The position numbers and the translations under genes were made by a program. The notes under the pieces were generated by a model. That model did no database searches, was not told the origin of the DNA, and saw nothing but the letters and a program-made list of their open reading frames with translations. Of a DNA stretch of 64,000 nucleotides, positions 59,240-64,000 are shown one piece after another (position 1 is the first letter of the stretch; each line of letters begins with the position of its first letter). Source of the DNA: Jacaranda mimosifolia (taxonomy: Eukaryota; Streptophyta; Magnoliopsida; Lamiales; Bignoniaceae); contig CM032119.1 of the NCBI GenBank assembly GCA_018894105.1, positions 12,045,246 through 12,109,245 on the forward strand, read 5' to 3'.

Positions 59240-60250
59240 ATCGGGCAAATTTCATTTTACCTATATGTAAAAATGAAAAAGGGCAAGAAATCTGTCTATG
59301 AAAAATATAGGCAAAAATCTCCTTGCTCTTTTGAAAATTATGTACACCTTCTCCTGCTCATTATTTGATGCAATTTAACCTTAAGTCCTTATTTGATGCA
59401 ATTTAACCTTAATTTTAATATATAATGACTATATTACCATTAGTTATTTCATATATTTCCAATTCAATTTATTTATCTTTTTTACATATATTTTCATATA
59501 TCTTCTTTCATTTCCTTCACACCAATTTTTTTTCAATTAAAAAAATATATTCTTAATTTTTTTATTTTCATTTTCTCTAATTTATTTATTTGTTTCATTT
59601 TTGTATATATTTCATATAAAATATGCATATATATGAATATATATATAATATTAAATATATTTATGTATATATTTACACATAATTATATCATATATTATAT
59701 TTATATATATATTCAATATTTTTTATATATGAATATTATAATTATATATATACATGTGTATATATATATATGTATAACCCCCAACAAATCACCTACCGCG
59801 TCCTCCAACCCCGCAACATCTGCAACCCACCCACACACCTACCCTCTGCGAGCGGCGATCACGGCCGCTGTTTCTGAGGCTGCCCATGGCCGCCATAGTC
59901 GTCGTTTTTTAGTCTGCTATGGCCTTGGTAGTCCAAGACAGCCATGGTCATGGCAGCTAAAGTTGGAAGGGGGTTGGGATTATATAGATATGTATATATA
60001 TAAAATATATTTATATTTAATAAATATATGTACATATAAAAATATATTAATATATTTTATATTTTTTTATAGATAAATTTAATTTGAATTATTAATATTT
60101 TTTTTCAAAACATCCAATAATTAGTATTTCGAGCAAAATTATCATTTAAACAACAAAAAATACAAAACAAGTTACATATGCTACGCTACAGTATATTGTT
60201 GAATGAAGGGGGTTAATTTGTTGCTTTCTTAAAAATATTGGGGGTGGCTG
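59240..60250 (+). mobile_element. AT-rich repeat with GC-rich island, copy 2 (unclassified)
   Basis: Same family as 17258-18772, opposite orientation: the left end (gggcaaatttcattttacc, atgtaaaaatgaaa) matches the reverse complement of 18700-18770, and the right end (...aatattgggggtgg) matches the complement of 17300-17345. The middle has TA runs (59620-59770) and a GC-rich island with gcccatggccgccatag and agccatggtcatggcagc (59780-59965). A 147-codon frame across it (59633-60076) is a by-product of the repeats. Confidence 0.45.
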
Positions 60251-60254
60251 CCTA

Positions 60255-62099
60255 TCTATACTATTATATATAGCACAGTTTTGTGCTTATTTACTTGTAC
60301 AATTTTAATTCTAATTGTACAATTTTGACTAAATGTCAAACTTTTAGAATTTTGAGATTTTTAATTTAATTAAAAATTCTCATTGGTTGTTTATTTACTT
60401 TTATATTTTATTTTAATACGATCAACTTATCTATAATAATTAAAATATCATGTTGTGTTTATCTAGAATTGTACTATAGATTTCTATCTCATAAGATAAA
60501 AATATTTGTAATCATATTTTTATCTCACTAAATAAGTTTATAATTTAAAAAATATTTTATAAGCACTATATTTTTCTAATATATTTAAATATTTTATCAA
60601 TGTTATTACTTTATTATTTTCTCAATATTTATTTAAAATTAAAGTTCTTTTGGCCAACTTAGGATTGTAATAATTTTTATATTACTTAAAAACATCATCA
60701 TGAAGTACTTTTTTATTTCAATTAATTATATTTTATGTATTTGTTTTTTATATTATTTTCAAATATCTTTGTATGTTCATATAAGAATTTTATCTTTGAT
60801 ATTGAATTTTTATTTACTATTATTTTGGTTGCAACTCTCTCAATTTATCTAGATAAACAAATTATATATACTTCATATTTGAATACTGTACCTCAAATAA
60901 TGTGATGTTATGAAATATTTAAAAATATTATAATCTTATTAAGTTGTTGAAATTATTTTAATTTTTAATCAAACGAATGAAGAAACACTCTATATGTTTT
61001 TCTATATGAAAAATTCATTAAATTTATTAGCACTTGATCTACTCATTTCTAATTATGAACATATAAAAAAGAATATTTTTTTCATTTTTTGTATATAATA
61101 TCATATGTTTTGATAAGTTTATATCGATGGATTGAATCTTTACTTATTATAATATTTTTTATAAGAAAATCATTATATTTCTCTTGAACAAGTAAATTAT
61201 TTATAAGACACTATGCATATACAACTAAAAATCAAAATTTCATTACTAAGTAAATAATTTTTCACAATGGATATATTTCATATTTAGTAATTTATATTCA
61301 CTTTGATTATATTAACTATAAAAAACTAAATGGATATACAAAGCAATGAAATTATCTAATAAATATGAGCTCTAATAAATATTAACTTTTTTTCCTTTTT
61401 CATTTAAAGAGTTAATTTTTTAAAATTTAATTATAAATTTTTATTCAAAAAAAAAACCTTAAAATTTATCCCAAAAAAAAGTAGTCAATAAATAAGTTAT
61501 TTCAAAACAACAATCAATTTTTCATATTTAATATTTTTTTGTATTTATATATACATAATCACTTTATTTTTAGTTGAAGTAATACAATATCCAATTATTT
61601 ATAATTATAAATTTATTAAATAAATAAAATACATTCAATCATTTGATTTAATAAATTATTTTATTTTTTAATTAAATAATTATTTTCTAGCCAACTTAGA
61701 ATTTAAACGTATATATAACTTTTATATAATTTATATTAAATATTATACTTCAAAAATAAAACCAAAATACTTAACAATCATAATCATCTCTTAATATCGT
61801 GACTAACTTAAAAAAATTTACAACTCATTTGTTGCTTATGAAAGAGACAAACAAGTATTTATGTAAAATATCAAATCGTCACTTCTGAATTAAAGAGTTA
61901 GAAGTTTGAGAAATGAATAATTATAAATTAATTGATATGTAAGTTCTCAATTTATCAAAGTCCTTACAATTTCATTATGTTTACAATAATATTTTTTAGA
62001 TATATAAAATATTTATAGATAAAACTATATATATATAATACAATAATTTCGTTAAAGAATTTGTTTCAAATATAAATAGTTACTTCATACAACAACTAT
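60255..62099 (+). mobile_element. Helitron 5' end on the plus strand
   Basis: Begins A|TCTATACTATTATATATAGCAC at 60255, followed by sequence like that of the two minus-strand copies (gtcaaacttttagaattttgag). No CTAG with hairpin found before 62099, where an LTR begins, so the 3' end lies beyond the window or was lost. Extremely AT-rich; no coding frame. Confidence 0.55.
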
Positions 62100-64000
62100 T
62101 GTAACGCCCCCACTCAGGGCAACACCTAAGATAAGGCGCTACTCAGTTCAATCTCAAATTGAACCTATAAATCAATTGACAATTCGTAACCAAACGATTC
62201 AAGCTTATCAGAAAATAGCAGCGGATTCCAAATTTAACAAACATGTCATAAGATAATAAATTTAGCCTTACACAATCCTGCAACATACGTCACATATACT
62301 AAATACATGCCACAAAATCTCGATGCCAACTTATTAGAACCAGCGAAATTTCAAACTTAACAGACTCGGCAACCAACTAAGTGAATGCCATGATTCACAT
62401 TATTACATAACAAAATATTTACATTTCTTAAGTCGACCACATCAACATGATATATCACAACGTCTTGAGTCCATGCTTAGCAACCAGATAATTTCCATAT
62501 ATACATGCAACACCTGATCGATTATAAAATATTCATATCCTGTCTGAAGTCCAATCCTTCACTTAATCCCTGTCTGAGAGAATCAAAACAACGAGGGTAA
62601 TTCCAAAGGACTTAGTGAGAGAGAAGAAAATGATAAGATGCGAAGGGAAACTATTGAGATACAATAATCAACAATAAAATTCGGTAATAAGCAAGACTTT
62701 TCAATAGGAACAAAATTCGATAATAAGCAAGAATTTCTTTAACATGATCAACAGAGTACGTAACACAAATGATATCGAACTTGACAGACTGTTGGCCATT
62801 CCGACCTTAATACTCCTGAATCAAATTATAATTATTAGTACCAAACATCGGTATAATATAAATAAGATTTCCTTATCGCTCAATTGCTTGGGCACTCAGC
62901 TCGGCGGGTAATAACTTAATGATATGGCATGGCCGGTCATATGCCGAATCCTGTCACTCACAGTTCGCTACCTCTAGCTAGCTGTAAGTCAAGATCGTAA
63001 GTGGATACTAGCCGTAAGACTTGTGTCCGTCGGTCCGTTCCTCCTAGCCGTCTTTAGGACCTAGCCCCTAGGCCCAAACCCCCTTTGTGGTGTCCCTCCG
63101 GGTGAAAACTGCCCATGGCGTCCCATGGGTTGAAAAGATATAATGCCAACATATAAGAATTTAACCTTTCAAGCAATAACATAAACATTTCAGAACTTTA
63201 CCAGATTTGCCATTTTCAAGGTAAAACATTTTCCAATAACAGCCGACAAGGCCTAATCTAATAAACAAGGTACACGAATAATTTAAGAGAACTTTTAACA
63301 TAAATAGGTCTAGCACTGAAATCCAGAGGTGCTACAGGATAGACTCAAGAGGAGCCCCCACTAGACATGCACTGTCAACTAGTGTGACTCTTTGCTCTGT
63401 AACAGACTCAAGAGGAGCCTCCCACTGGACATGCACTATCAACTAGTTTGGCCCTTTGCTCTGCCCGACACATATATTACAGTACTGACCGAACAAGATA
63501 TTTAAAAGAGTCAAGATTTTCAACGTTCAGTTACCAATAGGGCAGGACCACTTAACAATTTTGCCAATAAGGCGATCAACAATACGCTTGAACAATCAAC
63601 TTCAAATAGAGTTTACAAGTTTAGAGAAATTCACTGAGTTCAAGTGAAAAATAATCATTTTCAAGAAAGTACAGAAAGATACCAAATAGTTTCAAATTCA
63701 GAAGAACCTCACAGGGTTTGATAATGCTAATCAAGACAAATATCAAGTAAGCAGAACCTAATGGGTTCAACGTTAGATACGAGATAAGCTCATACAAGTA
63801 ATAACCAATTGGCAGATTCCTCACAGGGCAACAATAATTCACAGAATACGATAATCAAGTCGATACAAACCCTCATAGAGGTTTATCAATAAAATCGATA
63901 GGCACATGAGTGCCAGATTGGCGGATCCTCACCTTAAAAGTCTCAGAAAGCAACCACAATCGGTCATCTACTGATCTGTGGAACCTACTCCTTCATCACC
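62100..64000 (-). mobile_element. Partial LTR of another retrotransposon (runs off the window)
   Basis: Sharp change from AT-rich DNA to balanced sequence at TGTAACGCCCCCACTC (62100). On the minus strand this gives an LTR end ...GGGGCGTTACA, as in Tekay-type elements (compare ...GGGGCGCGACA of the chromovirus here). At least 1.9 kb long with no coding signal; contains a GC-richer block (62880-63130) and a tandem duplication at 63341-63463. Which LTR of the element this is cannot be told. Confidence 0.6.
63341..63463 (+). repeat. Two-copy tandem repeat, about 63-base period
   Basis: Copies 63341-63399 and 63404-63463, both starting agactcaagaggagcc and ending tttgctctg, about 88% alike. Confidence 0.85.

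Noticed and set aside
59633..60076. 147-codon plus frame spanning a GC-rich island
   Set aside because: Begins and ends in TA-run sequence and crosses a repeat; no domain, no start context.
1..64000. Search for tRNA, rRNA, endogenous pararetrovirus and intact host genes
   Set aside because: No cloverleaf, rRNA segment or viral movement/coat domain recognised; all RT segments are explained by Ty3/gypsy elements.

Overview
This window is nuclear DNA of a flowering plant, very probably repeat-rich (pericentromere-like) heterochromatin. It is strongly AT-rich and almost wholly built from decayed transposable elements nested in one another. The plant assignment rests on Ty3/gypsy lineages known from plants (Tat with a second RNase H, Tekay-type chromovirus with a chromodomain), an initiator-Met tRNA primer site, Tourist, hAT and CACTA small elements, and Helitron ends. 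I cannot name the species. I found no intact cellular gene, tRNA, rRNA or CRISPR array. All family names come from reading motifs; no database search was run.

Layout. 1-1135 and 14205 to about 15780 look like two halves of an old non-autonomous LTR element. It is split by a complete 13.07 kb Tat-lineage Ty3/gypsy element (1136-14204, plus strand, TSD agtgc) with gag-PR-RT-RH-aRH-IN and a long antisense gene coding for a plant mobile domain (PMD) protein with a coiled-coil tail. 15950-22517 is intergenic DNA with a diverged direct duplication, a Tourist-like MITE and an AT-rich repeat carrying a GC-rich island. 22523-38613 is an old minus-strand Tekay-like element with LTRs over 2 kb (TSD agagt). 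Its left LTR holds a CACTA-type MITE and a complete 7.4 kb Tekay chromovirus (24364-31811, TSD actac), and its integrase is split by a hAT-like MITE. The right LTR keeps the empty site of the chromovirus insertion.

38619-41878 holds a broken PIF/Harbinger transposase gene. 41882-54560 appears to be a Harbinger-like element with TTA target duplications, split by an 11.7 kb minus-strand Tat element (42133-53874). This second Tat element has its own antisense gene, of a different kind (resembling the 'putative gypsy type transposon' domain), with two visible introns, and it contains two further MITEs. 56357-62099 is extremely AT-rich and carries three Helitron 5' ends of one family, two of them facing each other. 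From 62100 to the right edge runs part of another LTR.

How the parts relate. No host pathway is encoded. The most informative biology is that two separate Tat elements carry different long antisense genes in the same slot between integrase and 3' LTR. The nesting also gives a clear order of insertion: the old Tekay-like element first, then the CACTA, hAT and chromovirus insertions into it. The first Tat element, with LTRs about 95% alike by eye, looks youngest.
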